From Primulina eburnea (taxonomy: Eukaryota > Streptophyta > Magnoliopsida > Lamiales > Gesneriaceae), in the NCBI RefSeq assembly GCF_022965805.1, contig NC_133104.1, positions 23,680,069-23,744,068 of the forward strand: a stretch of DNA of 64,000 nt, given 5' to 3'. A model generated the notes under the pieces. It did not search any database, was not told where the DNA came from, and saw only the letters and a program-made list of their open reading frames with translations. This document shows positions 44,883-57,545 of this stretch, piece by piece (position 1 is the first letter of the stretch; each line of letters begins with the position of its first letter). Both the position numbers and the translations under genes were made by a program.

Positions 44883-47480
44883 TGTAACGAACCGTATTTT
44901 CATACTTCAAATTTGCAGAAAAATTAAAAATTTTCTTAAATAAAAACATCCACACGGTCGTCACTCATCATTCATAAAATATCTTTAAAATCCACCATCA
45001 CAATTAAAATTTGCTAAAAGAGAAGCTGTCTCAAAAAGTCTCACAACCCAATCATAAAATCAGAGTATAAATGTATTTTCTTAAAAACTTAAAATAGCGT
45101 ATGTGGTCCTCGGGTCTAGCCTCCCGCTCAGTCCAAGCCTGCCCCTTGGTCGCCATCTCCCGTCTCCTCATCAACATAGTCACCTGCATCGATCAAGTCT
45201 AGTGAGTCTAAAGACTCAACACTTATAAACTGGGATAACAAGTACTACGTAATAAAAATCGCATGCTTCTTAAAAATAGAACTTACATAACTTGAAACTT
45301 GAGCTTGCATAATAACCTTGAACTTGCATACATATATATAGACGTGCCATAACGTGAAACTTTCATATTCATAACTGCATACTTGAGCATACTAAAACAT
45401 ACATGACTTCATCATTTTTTTGTAGGGGATGTTTCAAAGCAAGTGACCCATACATAATAAACGCCTGATCAGACACACCACAGTAATGGGCTGACAGGGA
45501 CGTATCCACTGCCACATACATGAGATCCCTGTTCATAATTTAACAGGCCAGTTGATCCACATTCATAATTTAACGCTTCACAACCACGATCTAACCCGTT
45601 CATAATTTAACGGGCGGATTGGTCCCCGTTCATAATTTAACGCTTTCCAATCCTAACTTCAAACCTGTTCATAATTTAACGGGGTGGAGAGGTCCTCGGC
45701 CACGTTCACCGACTTCCAAACCCATTCACTTTTGGTCACAAGACATTTAGCATACCTCAAAAACTTCAAATATTTTCTTTGCACGTCATACATACTTACT
45801 TGGCGTTGACGGATTCGTTGGACTTCGATCGGGGCCGTTGCTGCACATACTGATCATGAATTGACATGCTTAACTTGCATACTTAGACGTAGGTAATCAC
45901 GCTCACTTACGAGTTCATTCAATTCCTTAGGACGTTCTACAATTCCCATGACTCGACTTTGTAAATCATTGTGCTAACCCATGACGTCTAACCTCAAAGC
46001 ATACTAAATTATTTTTCCCCAAAAATGAAGGACACGGACCCCGTACCTACATCCGTGTAGGGGTCCCTGTGTCAGGGTCCGGGTGGAGGTCCGTGTAGAC
46101 TCTGTAATGGCGCACCAAGAGAAAAACAAAGACACGGACCCCGTGCCAGGGTCCGTGCTTGGGTCCGTGTACTTGCGGGACAAACGAAGCTACGAAAATT
46201 CTGTACATGCTTTGCTCAACTTTCTAGACTCGGTTGCACGGACTATGAAACGACACCCCAGACCCATCCTATCATGCTCTAACATCAAACCATAAACGTA
46301 CAACCACCCAAGGCAACGATGTTTTCCTACGACACATCCAATTCAAACATAGCAATTGACACCAATTCGTTACCTACGACTTGTAGTGCGTGTGAGTGCC
46401 TATCGACACTAGGCGACGCATCAATTGACATCCTATCATCGTAATAATCGTACCTAGACACAGCAACGATCACCCGTCGATCTCCAACGAAGCCTGCAAC
46501 AAAAACTACAAGAACACAATTTTCGTAAAAGTCGCAGTTTGAGCAGTCCCACGAAACATATCATAACTCACTCGATTTTCATCCAAAAATCTCGAATTTT
46601 ATATCAAATCAAAGGTATCGAAATTTTCTACAATTTTCTAGTTGAAAGTTTTCTCAAAATCCCGACAGAAAAATCGCAGTTTTTATCAGAACAGTAAGTT
46701 GCGAGATTTCAGATCTAAAAAGTATTTCAAACGCATTCAAACTATTTCCCGCTCAAACGACGAACGTCACACATGGATTTTCACGCATAAAATAACACGA
46801 CGCATATTATGACAAGATCGATGCAGAAAGAACAGATTATACGTGCCTTTTGATAATAAACATTATCGAAACGGCGTCACCGAGACGGAGATGGAAGCGA
46901 GGTTGATCCGGGACGAACGTGGCACGCTTTTCTTGCAATAAAATTCACGAAAACCTTGCTGGAATTTGAAGAGGGGGTGGGCGGCTGCTATGCTAATGAA
47001 GAACCCTAGTTTTCTCTCCTCAAAGATATAAAATCTGAAACGTAAAGTGAGTGTGTGTGTTTAGTGTGTGTAAAAACGTGTAAGTGTGTGTGAGTGTGTG
47101 TAACGTGTGTGTGTGTTTTAATTAGGGGAAACTCTAGCTAAATAAACTATTTAAAATACTAATAAAAAGTTTACACACACTATTTTAATCAAACTCTACA
47201 ATTAAAATATCTACACACTAATTTTAAAAGTTTTAAACTCTTAAATCACTCAATACATAATTAAGGCTTTAAAAATACTAACAACTTAATAAATTATTTA
47301 AAACGCCTCATTATCAACTTAAAAATAAAATACCACATTTTAATTTTCCAAAATCGTCACCGGGTCTTTTCCTCAATCCCGCCTCGAATAATCGCCTGAA
47401 ACATGAAACTTGAAAAAGACATTTTAACGTGCATCCCATAAACATGAATAATTTTAAATAATACATTTTCGTAAATTATG
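44883..47480 (-). repeat. 5' LTR of gypsy-B, interrupted
   Basis: Collinear with 37425-39896. It has about 177 extra bases at 46305-46481 that the left LTR lacks, and lacks about 55-60 bases in the CACGGACCC array. It ends at TTATG (47476-47480), the target of A3; about 89 bp more should follow beyond the window. Confidence 0.9.
47476..47480. repeat. Target site duplication of A3 (left)
   Basis: TTATG, repeated at 62438-62442 after the other end of A3. Confidence 0.9.
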
Positions 47481-49440
47481 TGTGGGGACCCGGATGCTAA
47501 TCATCTTCTTAATCGTCGTTGGGATTTATTTATCAGTTCTGATAAACAGGGTCTAAAAATTTTTCTTTTTAAAATGTAAATGCGGAAGGTAATGGAATCT
47601 AAATAATATACATCTCAGTATAAAATACATTTCAGTATAAAAGTACAATATTATACAATCTAAGTCTAAGGTTCAGTTACTAAGTTCAAGTAATAAACCA
47701 AATCTGCAGTAAGTCCGGAATCACCACGCTAACTCTTCTTCTCTCCTCATCCTCTTGACCCCGATCCAGTCCCACCTGTTGTCATGCACACATACAAAAC
47801 AAGACAACAGCCGGATAACTCCGGTGAGAATAAATCCCAGTATAAAACATGGTAGACATGCATATACACATAGTAATTCATGAAACATTATGTCATGAAT
47901 AAAACCAAGAACTATAGTAATAGATTTCATCCTCTATGAAATCTAATCTAACTAAACATGCAACTCAAATCAGATAAACATGCATATAAACAATTTAAAT
48001 CATGAAACATGCTGTCATGACTGAAAGCAATAACAATAGGGTCCATAGTCTATGAAACCAATTCTTAAGTGCATGCAGTTCTAGTCAAATCATGTCTAGA
48101 CTCGACTCAACTATAACTCTAGGGATCCCGGTGTGAATAAGACGTCAATGGCTGTCACCTACCCTCCCACTCGGGGTGACTGTACGTCTTATTCCTAGAC
48201 TTCGATCTGAGCTGTATCAACGACTGGCAATAGGAGTCAGGGCTGCTCCTAAGCTGAGATACACCGAACATCTAGATATGTGACAATGGCTGTCAACGAC
48301 TCTCCTATCTCAAATGCAATGTATAACAATCTGTAAACAAAGCATGCTCATTTCCAAAAGATTTGAATATAAAGTCTATGAACATATCATAATCATATCA
48401 GAAGACAAACCATAATCAAGTATGTGATTTTATTGGGAAACTCAAATAGGATCTTATTTGAGTTGTGTCTTCCCAAATATCACATGAATTATACCTTTGT
48501 CGTCCCTGTCTGACGAAGACGAAGTTTGGTATTCAATTCTGTCCATATCAAATCTGAAATGACAATATCGAATACACTGTGTCAATGAATAACTCAATAT
48601 ACAATTTGTTCTGATCAATACTCAACTCAGTATATAATCTGATCAATATTTGAACAATACACAATCTGATTCATATCAACGCTATCACGATGAAATATAA
48701 ATCATTACTGAATCTGATCAATATAACTCAACTGATGTTTCGACGGCATAACAATAAAATCTGAATAACCCCGTCAAACTAAACATCACAAATATAATAC
48801 TGGAACTCATAATCTGTATCCATACAATTCATAATCTGAATACTAACACAATTCTGATATAGAATCTCAGTCCATATCTTTCAAAAATCATAACAATTAC
48901 AGAAACAGTTTGTTCTTTAATCTGTCTTCAATTCTACCATGTCTACGATAGCAGAAACATCATATCTGAATCATATTCAATTCTAGCAACATCATGTTTT
49001 CAAAACATCTCAAAACGTAACAAAACTTACGTCCTTGTGTAGCTCTTATCGAGAGGAACACGATACTGCGTTCGAATTCGAATTCTGATAGACGGATATT
49101 TCAAAATCACAAAAAGCTTCGCCTCTCTTTCTGAATCTCTGAAGAAGGAGACGTGTAATCCTTCTATATATATATTACATGCATGGCAAGAAACGTGGCA
49201 CATCTTTTTTTTGCAACACGTGAGACCGCGGGTGCGGTGCTTCCAGGAGCGTGGGTGCGCTCATGCTTCGGCATTATCTTCATTTTCTGACTTTTGACGA
49301 CCGCGGGTGCGTTACGTACAAGACCGCGTGTGCGGTGTTGGCACCGCAGGTGCGGCCCTTCTCGCACCGCGGGTGCGGTCCTGTTTCGCATAAATTTGCC
49401 AACTTTCTGTCCATGCACCGCGGGTGCGGTCTTGGTTGCA

Positions 49441-49445
49441 CCGCG
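49441..49445. repeat. Target site duplication of A2 (left)
   Basis: CCGCG, repeated at 57313-57317. The uninterrupted site is present in the other LTR of A3 at 62219-62223, inside the U3 array. Confidence 0.92.
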
Positions 49446-49581
49446 TGTAATGCCCGAGATTTAATCATTATAATCAGACGTTGATTAATTGACATGAGTG
49501 AAATTATAAGAATTTAAATGACCCAATATGCCGAGACCGAGCGTCGTTGCATGATTAGCCAAGGATTTGGGCAGCACCTCC

Positions 49582-49759
49582 GACGCTCGAGCGGTAGAAA
49601 ACAACCGCCCGAGCGCCAATGTTTCGGTAATTCATCGTTCGGGCAGAAGGTTCGGCACCCGGGCGGTAGATTTTGATCGCCCGAGCGCCAAGGTGCATTC
49701 GGGAAATTCTTGGACCGAGAGTGCCGCGCTCGAGCGGTACTTTCTTACCGCTCGAGCGC
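49582..49759. repeat. Three GC-rich hairpins in A2 U3
   Basis: Hairpins at 49582-49617, 49654-49689 and 49726-49759. The third has a perfect 14-bp stem (GCGCTCGAGCGGTA) and 6-nt loop. In the first two the stem centre is CTCGAG or CCCGGG type. Copies in the 3' LTR lie at about 55372-55549 and keep better pairing. Confidence 0.88.
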
Positions 49760-49810
49760 CGACCCAATTTTGAGAAAAGAAGGCACGTTTCATTTGCATG
49801 CAAGTTAGGA

Positions 49811-49831
49811 TATATATATATATATATATAT
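49811..49831 (+). promoter_or_regulatory. likely TATA region of the A2 LTR
   Basis: A TA dinucleotide run 50 bp after the last hairpin; shorter by several bases in the 3' LTR (55601-55617), so it also behaves as a microsatellite. Confidence 0.5.
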
Positions 49832-51541
49832 GTTAGTAAACGATAATCCTCAGCAAATTAGAAGAAAGAAGATTGAGGATTCTCCAAGAAAATCCTTACG
49901 CCTTTTGTAAGAAATCCGTCCGTCTGATTTTGAATCCGACTTCAGTACTGTGTTCCTATCAACGCAGGCTACAACTGGACGTAAGTTTTATTACGTTTAG
50001 ACATGTTTTGAATTTATGATGCTGTCAGAATTGAATAGGATTCATATATGATGTTCTGGTCATGTTAGACATCATAGAATCGAAGTCAGATTGAGAAACA
50101 GAGTGTTTATGTAATTGTTATGATCTCCAGAGTCGATTGGACTAAGATTTCATATCAGAATTGTATTATCATTCAGAGTTTGAGTTGTATCGATATTGAT
50201 TATGAATTCTGATATTATATCTGTGATGTTGAGATTGACGGGGTTACAAGACTGTATTATTATACCGTTAAAACATCAGTGATTCAGATTGTTCAGATTC
50301 AGTTATGATTTAGATTTCATCGTGATATTCGTTGATATGAATCAGATTGTATCTTGTTCAGATATTGATCAGATTATATACAGAGTCGAGTATTGATTAG
50401 AACAGATTGTGTATTGAGTTATTTATTGATACAGTATATTCGATATTGTCATTTCAGAGTTGATATGGACAGATTCGAGACATCGTCTTCGTCAGATCAG
50501 GAAGACAAAGGTATAATGCATGTGATATTCGGGAAGTCCCAACTTAAATGAAATCTCATTTGAGTTTCCCAACAAAATCACATACTAGACTGTTGTCTAT
50601 ATTTTATTATGTTTATGCTTTGATTATAGAATTGTATTCAAATGTATGAGATTATTGTCATATTCAGCTATGAATATGATTATGCTTTGTTTACAGATTG
50701 TTATTCATTGCATTTAAGATAGGAAAGTCTTGACAGCCATTGTCAGACTTCTAGACGTTCGGTGTATCTCAACGTAGGAGTAGCCATTACTCCTATTGCC
50801 AGCCGTCGATACAGCTCGGACCGAAGTCTAGGAATAAGACGTACAGTCGCCCCGAGTGGTTGGGTAGGTGACAGCCAGTGACGTCTTATTCACCCCGGGA
50901 TCCCTAGAGTTATAGATCGAGTCAAGTCTAGACATGATTTGATTATAACTGCATGCTTACATGGATGTGGCTCCTAGATCATGGGACCCATCGTCATTGC
51001 TTTTAGTTGTGCTAGCATGTTTTTATGATTTAGATTGTTTATATGCTTGTTTATCTGATTTGAGTTTCATGCTTGATTTCATAGATTATGAGATATATTG
51101 TGTTTCTACATGACGGCATGTTTTATGAATTAGTTTAGTTATATACATGCTTACCATGTTTTATACTGGGATTATTCTCACCGGAGTTATCCGGCTGTTG
51201 TCTTGTTTTGTATCTGTGCATGACAACAGGTGGGGCTGGATCAGGGTCGAGATGATGATGAGAGAAGACGAGTTAGCGTGGTGATTCCGGACTTGTAGCA
51301 GACTTGGTTTATTACTTGAATTTAGTAATTGAACCTTAGACTTAAGTTGTACAGTATTGTACTTTTCTACTGAACTGTAGTTTTTATACAGAAATTTATA
51401 TTGTTTCGATTCCATTACCTTCCGCAGTTACATTTTAAAAAGAAAAATTTTTAGACCCTGTTTATTAGAACTGATAATTAAATCCCCATAATGAGTAAGA
51501 AGATGATTAGCGTCCGGGTCTCCACAACAGGTGGTATCAGA

Positions 51542-51553
51542 GCGATAGATCCT
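51542..51553 (+). other. primer binding site of A2
   Basis: TGGTATCAGAGC five bases after the LTR end. Confidence 0.93.
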
Positions 51554-51938
51554 TTAGATTGAGATAGTCAGAGTTGATAGATTTTTTAGACTGAGATAGA
51601 AGAGGATGAGCGGGGTAGATTGAATTTTCTTTCCTTGCATGTGATTGCTAGCATGAGATTTATTTCAATGTTGATTACATTGTGTGTGCTAGCATCATTT
51701 ATTGCTTTCCCTATTACATGTTGCTTGTTTGCTGAGTTGATTGCAGCATGTAATTACTAAGCCTGGATCAGAACCGAGTCTGAATCAGAGGTATATGATC
51801 AGAGGAGGGCTGAGACAGATTGTATAGATGGTGTACTAATTTGTTTGACATTCAGATATACCGCCTCGAAGAATTTCAGAAAAGGGCAGTACTACGTCTG
51901 AACAGAGAGATGTATCAGAAACTCAGTTAGAAGAAAAG

Positions 51939-52757
51939 ATGAAGGAATTTGAGTTATTACAGCCGCCGGTTCTGAATGGTACCGAGACATCTGAAGATTG
52001 TCAGAACTGGTTTGATGATATAGAAATCTTGTTCGATTTACTTGACTGTACAGATGAACAGAGGGTTAAAATGGTGCCTTACCAGTTACGAGAAGCCGCC
52101 AGGAGTTGGTGGATTACTAGTACAAGAATGTGGGCACAGAGAGGTACAGTGATTTCGTGGGAAATATTCAGAACTGAATTCTATCGAAGATTTTTCTCAG
52201 CTTCGTACCGAGAGGACAAGAAATTGGAGTTTGAGAATTTGAGCCAAGGACAGCTGAATATTGACCAATATATTGCTAAATTCTCGACTCTAATGCGTTT
52301 TGCTCCTCATTTAGCTGGAAATGATGAAGCTGTAGTGAATCAGTTCATCAGAGGGCTGAATTCGGAGGTAGTTGCATTTATGAATTTGCAACGACCTTAC
52401 CTTTTTGCTGACATCCTGAGTAGAGCAAAGAGAGCTGAGGCGAGTCTGATTAGACAATTGACAAGGTTGTGTGTGAAGCCACTTCAGGCACAGCAATCCC
52501 CTCTTCGATATGATCACGGCAGTACGAGTGGGAAGCAAGATTTGCTGAAAGCTCGGAAGAAATCTTTCAAGAAATTAGGAAGTGGTTCCTCTAGTTCCAG
52601 TGGTTCCAGCCCGAGCTATACTGGGGTGTATTGCAGGACTTGTGGGGGGAGACATCCCACAGAGCAATGCCAGGGAGTGACTGGTAGTTGCCATATTTGT
52701 AGACAGCCGGGACACTTTGCTAGAGTCTGTCCCCAGAGAGGCTTCCGAAGAGGTTAG
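51939..52757 (+). CDS. gag: gag of gypsy A2, 272 aa
   Basis: The only undamaged gag frame in the A family here. The start at 51939 (MKEFELLQPP) is the first ATG. The likely ancestral start 27 codons upstream (51858-51860, before codons for PPRR) reads ATA, exactly as in A1. Residues about 15-150 form the capsid domain (CQNWFDDIEILFDLLDC, WWITST, FYRRFFSASYRED, FIRGLNSEV). A Ser/Lys-rich linker follows, with SSSSSGSSPS near 220. Zinc knuckles lie at about 232-244 (C-X2-C-X3-H-X4-C, one residue short of standard) and 251-264 (standard). Pol downstream is unreadable, so the element could at most supply Gag. Confidence 0.85.
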   Translation: MKEFELLQPPVLNGTETSEDCQNWFDDIEILFDLLDCTDEQRVKMVPYQLREAARSWWITSTRMWAQRGTVISWEIFRTEFYRRFFSASYREDKKLEFENLSQGQLNIDQYIAKFSTLMRFAPHLAGNDEAVVNQFIRGLNSEVVAFMNLQRPYLFADILSRAKRAEASLIRQLTRLCVKPLQAQQSPLRYDHGSTSGKQDLLKARKKSFKKLGSGSSSSSGSSPSYTGVYCRTCGGRHPTEQCQGVTGSCHICRQPGHFARVCPQRGFRRG

Positions 52758-55221
52758 GAAGCAGAGTCATTGGTGATAATGACAGAAGAACAGACCCAGA
52801 ACATCATAGGTACTATTTCTTATATGATTATATGCATAGGTATTGATATGTGCTAATGCATTATTTATGAATACCTGTGATTGAGTAGCATGGAGATATG
52901 CTATATCTGTTGGATCTGTGTATACTGCAGTATTGATTCCTTGGTTGTTGAGGAATATGTTGATATCAGAGATTTCTGTGACATGTTATATACTACAGTG
53001 AAATGAACCCGAGATTGGGTTAGATTATGAGGTACTGGTGTTATATGATTTCGATTTCATTATTGATATGTAATGCTAAAACAAGTATAGAAATATTGTG
53101 GAATGTGTTCCAGAAATGGTAAGATTAAGATCAGATCTAGTTGAGAAATGAGGATTCTAGATCCAGAATTCCTTAGATCATTGTACTGTTGACTCGATTA
53201 GCACAGAAAGGAACAGATGGTATCCTTATGTGTTTGGTAGATATACTGAAATCGAGTCTAACGGTGACATATTTGCCCGTAATGTATTAGTTGACTGGTG
53301 TTTGCCTAGATAAGATTTCAGATGTGTTTGATATCAGAAAAGTAGATTTCAGAATTGAATCGATACCAGGTAATGGTTATAAACTAGAATTCAATACAGA
53401 ATGATATTGAAGATTAATAGAAGGGTACAGATTGCTAACTCTTAGATTCAGGGATATTCTGATGAGTTTATGCTTGTTATAACCATGATATTTGATATGT
53501 TAACAGCATTTGATTTATTAAATGGAATATTTGAAAATTTTATTGAATATTCAGAGAACCGTGATTATTGTATACAGAAATTAGTCAGGTATGAATCATA
53601 ATTGAAACAGATTGTATTCAGAATATGTGATATCTGCAGTTTGTATACCGATTTATGTGCACAGTGGAGACAGAAATCAGCGACTGTAAACGACACAGGT
53701 AACAGTTATATCAGAATTAGCAGAAATGACAGAAAGTCAGAATTGATGAGTTTTGCGGATTTCTTATTCTCTTATTAGGTTATATCTTCTTGCGTATTGT
53801 GATTGTTCTAAATCAGTATTTGAGACATCTTATATTGTTTGGGAGCATATTCTATTTGCAGATGAGATATAACAGTTGATCAGAATGACATGAAGACATG
53901 TTTGATTAATCAGAAGCCATCTTATTGCCAAAGATTACCGTTTTATGAGTTCAATGAACTCACTAGATCTGTATAAGTTACTGATATTTCGTATCTGGTT
54001 GGATATTACTGTTGTTTGAATCTGTTTATGATACAGATTGTTATGAACCGTTGAGATTATGTACAGTTCAATTGTATCAGAGTTAATTTCAAGAGTTACA
54101 GCAGTTCAGAAATGAGATCAGAATGTGTCAGAATGGTTCAGAATTATATAGCAGAATTGACATGGAGAGTCAGAGCCAAATACCAGGTAGGTATTTCTTC
54201 TTTAATTTATATTATTAACTGATTGTTAGTACCGAATAGTTTGAATCAGCTATCACAAGTAGTGTCAGACATGCACAGTGATTGATTCAGTTTTCGTTCG
54301 GATAGCAGACAGTGTTGCTATAGACAGATTAAATCAGTTATAACAGAATATGTCCAGAAATGTTGGCAGAAATTGTACTGACAAGTCTGAATTGCTAACA
54401 GAAGAAGACAAAAAGATAGAAATCAGAAGATTTATTACAGAATTTGTATATCTCTGAATAGAAATGAGAGTATATTTCTATGGCTTTCGTAATGAAATTA
54501 CCGCCATTTTAGATTATGATTATGATTGACAGATTTCTCAATCTATATCTATCGGTTTGTACCAGATTACGTACAAACAGAACTAAATGACATAGGTCGA
54601 TGTCAAAGAAATGTTCAGATAGAACAGAAAATTTAAGTAGATTATATCAGATTGTAATTTTGATTGAGTTTGTACTTGTGATAGAAGATATCATGAGCTC
54701 TTTCGCAGATTTTTCACAGATTGACAGATAGTCAGAGGGTATTATCCAGATATTGGAAGATATTGGCAGAACTTTAGTGCTGGATGTTAGCACTAGTTGT
54801 TATGATTTATTGTCACTATATGACTTATTGCATGACAATAGTTATCAAGACAGTTCAGAATGGACAGATTAAAGAAACCAACATCGGATGATGATGCTTG
54901 GTATTTGAAACTGAAGATTTCATATGTCCTTGATTGGGATTAACAGGTTTGATAGCAACTGCTAGTATTGTTTTGTTATAAACTATGGATGGGCATATAC
55001 GGATGTTGTATAGCCAGTCTTATCCGATTAAGTACGTCAGAATGATTGTGTAAAATATTATACTCGGTGAGTTCTGATTCCAGCCTAGAATCAGAGATTA
55101 ATTGAAGAAAGATACCTCAGAATGATGTTAGTGAGATGAGTTTGGATGTTAAACTCTATAATACATTTCTTCTGGTATATCAGAATTGATTGCTTATGAG
55201 TTCGAGGACGAACTCAGATCT
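52758..55221 (+). pseudogene. pol: pol remnant of A2, heavily decayed
   Basis: 2.46 kb with no long ORF, but short pieces of gypsy pol are readable. One is the region between protease and RT near 53325-53380 (VDFRIESIPG-like codons). Another is an integrase block near 54715-54760, where codons for Q-S-E and I-L-E-D remain in order. Most changes that I can infer are C-to-T or G-to-A. Several of the same changes occur in A3 pol. It is also strongly AT-rich. Confidence 0.75.
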
Positions 55222-55235
55222 AAGAGGGGGAGAAA
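55222..55235 (+). other. polypurine tract of A2
   Basis: AAGAGGGGGAGAAA directly before the 3' LTR; the same sequence precedes the A3 LTR (57545-57532, minus strand). Confidence 0.92.
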
Positions 55236-57312
55236 TGTAATGCCCGAGATTTAATCATTATAATCAGACGTTGATTAATTGACATGAGTGAAATTATAAG
55301 AATTTAAATGACCCAATATGCCGAGACCGAGCGTCGTTGCATGATTAGCCAAGGATTTGGGCAGCACCTCCGGCGCTCGAGCGGTAGAAAACAACCGCCC
55401 GAGCGCCAATGTTTCGGTAATTCATCGTTCGGGCAGAAGGTTCGGCGCCCGGGCGGTAGATTTTGACCGCCCGAGCGCCAAGGTGCATTCGGGAAATTCT
55501 TGGACCGAGAGTGCCGCGCTCGAGCGGTACTTTCTTACCGCTCGAGCGCCGACCCAATTTTGAGAAAAGAAGACACGTTTCATTTGCATGCAAGTTAGGA
55601 TATATATATATATATATGTTAGTAAACGATAATCCTCAGCAAATTAGAAGAAAGAAGATCGAGGATTCTCCAAGATAATCCTTACGCCTTTTGTAAGAAA
55701 TCCGTCCGTCTGATTTTGAATCCGACTTCAGTACTGTGTTCCTATCAACGCAGGCTACAACTGGACGTAAGTTTTATTACGTTTAGACATGTTTTGAATT
55801 TATGATGCTGTCAGAATTGAATAGGATTCATATATGATGTTCTGGTCATGTTAGACATCATAGAATCGAAGTCAGATTGAGAAACAGAGTGTTTATGTAA
55901 TTGTTATGATTTTCAGAGTCGATTGGACTAAGATTTCATATCAGAATTGTATTATCATTCAGAGTTTGAGTTGTATCGATATTGATTATGAATTCTGATA
56001 TTATATCTGTAATGTTGAGATTGACGGGGTTACAAGACTGTATTATTATACCGTTAAAACATCAGTGATTCAGATTGTTCAGATTCAGTTATGATTTAGA
56101 TTTCATCGTGATATTCGTTGATATGAATCAGATTGTATCTTGTTCAGATATTGATCAGATTATATACAGAGTCGAGTATTGATCAGAACAGATTGTGTAT
56201 TGAGTTATTCATTGTTACAGTATATTCGATATTGTCATTTCAGAGTTGATATGGACAGATTCGAGACATTGTCTTCGTCAGATCAGGAAGACAAAGGTAT
56301 AATGCATGTGATATTCGGGAAGTCCCAACTTAAATGAAATCTCATTTGAGTTTCCCAACAAAATCACATACTAGACTGTTGTCTATATTTTATTATGTTT
56401 ATGCTTTGATTATAGAATTGTATTCAAATGTATGAGATTATTGTCATATTCAGCTATGAATATGATTATGCTTTGTTTACAGATTGTTATTCATTGCATT
56501 TAAGATAGGAAAGTCTTGACAGCCATTGTCAGACTTCTAGACGTTCGGTGTATCTCAACGTAGGAGTAGCCATTACTCCTATTGCCAGCCGTCGATATAG
56601 CTCGGACCGAAGTCTAGGAATAAGACGTACAGTCGCCCCGAGTGGTTGGGTAGGTGACAGCCAGTGACGTCTTATTCACCCCGGGATCCCTAGAGTTATA
56701 GATCGAGTCAAGTCTAGACATGATTTGATTAGAACTGCATGCTTACATGGATGTGGCTCCTAGATCATGGGACCCATCGTTATTGCTTTCAGTTGTGCTA
56801 GCATGTTTTTATGATTTAGATTGTTTATATGCATGTTTATCTGATTTGAGTTGCATGCTTGATTTCATAGATTATGAGATATATTGTGTTTCTACATGAC
56901 GGCATGTTTTATGAATTAGTTTAGTTATATACATGCTTACCATGTTTTATACTGGGATTATTCTCACCGGAGTTATCCGGCTGTTGTCTTGTTTTGTATG
57001 TGTGCATGACAACAGGTGGGGCTGGATCAGGGTCGAGATGATGATGAGAGAAGACGAGTTAGCGTGGTGATTCCGGACTTGTAGCAGACTTGGTTTATTA
57101 CTTGAATTTAGTAATTGAACCTTAGACTTAAGTTGTACAGTATTGTACTTTTCTACTGAACTGTAGTTTTTATACAGAAATGTATATTGTTTAGATTCCA
57201 TTACCTTCCGCAGTTACATTTTAAAAAGAAAAATTTTTAGACCCTGTTTATTAGAACTGATAATTAAATCCCCATAATGAGTAAGAAGATGATTAGCGTC
57301 CGGGTCTCCACA
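55236..57312 (+). repeat. 3' LTR of A2
   Basis: 2077 bp, ends confirmed by the CCGCG duplication at 57313-57317. Confidence 0.95.
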
Positions 57313-57531
57313 CCGCGGGTGCGGTGTGGCTTCGGCCTTTCTTGCAAAAATCCACCATTGCATGACCGCGGTTGCACTCCTGTTCTGGGCGCGGGTGCAG
57401 TCTTGCAAACCCTATTTTCTCAGGTCTTTTCTTCCCCCATTGCATGTCAGGCATTCTCATATATTCCGAGTCTCACGTTAATGAAGACTAATAATCTTGG
57501 TTTATCAATTCTATACTTCTTGGGCATTAAA

Positions 57532-57545
57532 TTTCTCCCCCTCTT
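57532..57545 (-). other. polypurine tract of A3
   Basis: Minus strand AAGAGGGGGAGAAA next to the A3 3' LTR. Confidence 0.9.

Larger units (their letters stand above)
37425..47480 (-). mobile_element. Ty3/gypsy chromovirus gypsy-B, nearly intact
   Basis: Minus-strand order: 5' LTR (right, from 44883, interrupted at 47480 by A3), primer site, gag, intron-like segment, protease-RT-RNase H, integrase with chromodomain, polypurine tract, 3' LTR (39985-37425). Integrase after RT assigns it to gypsy. The C-terminal chromodomain places it in the Tekay/Del-type chromoviruses. One in-frame TGA and one lost RNase H Asp are the only coding defects seen. The last ~89 bp of the right LTR should lie right of 64000, because A3 and a further element occupy the break. 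LTRs are close to identical except for two large indels. Confidence 0.93.
49446..51536 (+). repeat. 5' LTR of A2
   Basis: TGTAATGCCCGAG to GTCTCCACA, 2091 bp. Confidence 0.95.
49446..57312 (+). mobile_element. Ty3/gypsy element A2, nested in A3 LTR
   Basis: 7867 bp: LTR 49446-51536, primer site, gag frame intact from 51939, decayed pol, polypurine tract, LTR 55236-57312, and perfect 5-bp duplication. The LTRs differ by about 1 percent by eye. It is the youngest insertion in the nest. It lies in the opposite orientation to A3, a member of the same broad family (shared R/U5 sequences, shared gag type), but its U3 is different. Confidence 0.95.
47481..57531 (-). repeat. 3' LTR of A3, split by nested A2
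   Basis: 47481-49445 plus 57318-57531, about 2.18 kb when joined. Compared with the right LTR, the substitutions are mostly C-to-T type. The 5' terminal TG is changed to TT (minus strand TTTAATGCCC). Confidence 0.9.

Noticed and set aside
49555..49803. ORFs over the A2 U3 hairpins (also 55345-55678)
   Set aside because: Inverted-repeat sequence open on both strands; no coding signal and located upstream of the LTR promoter.
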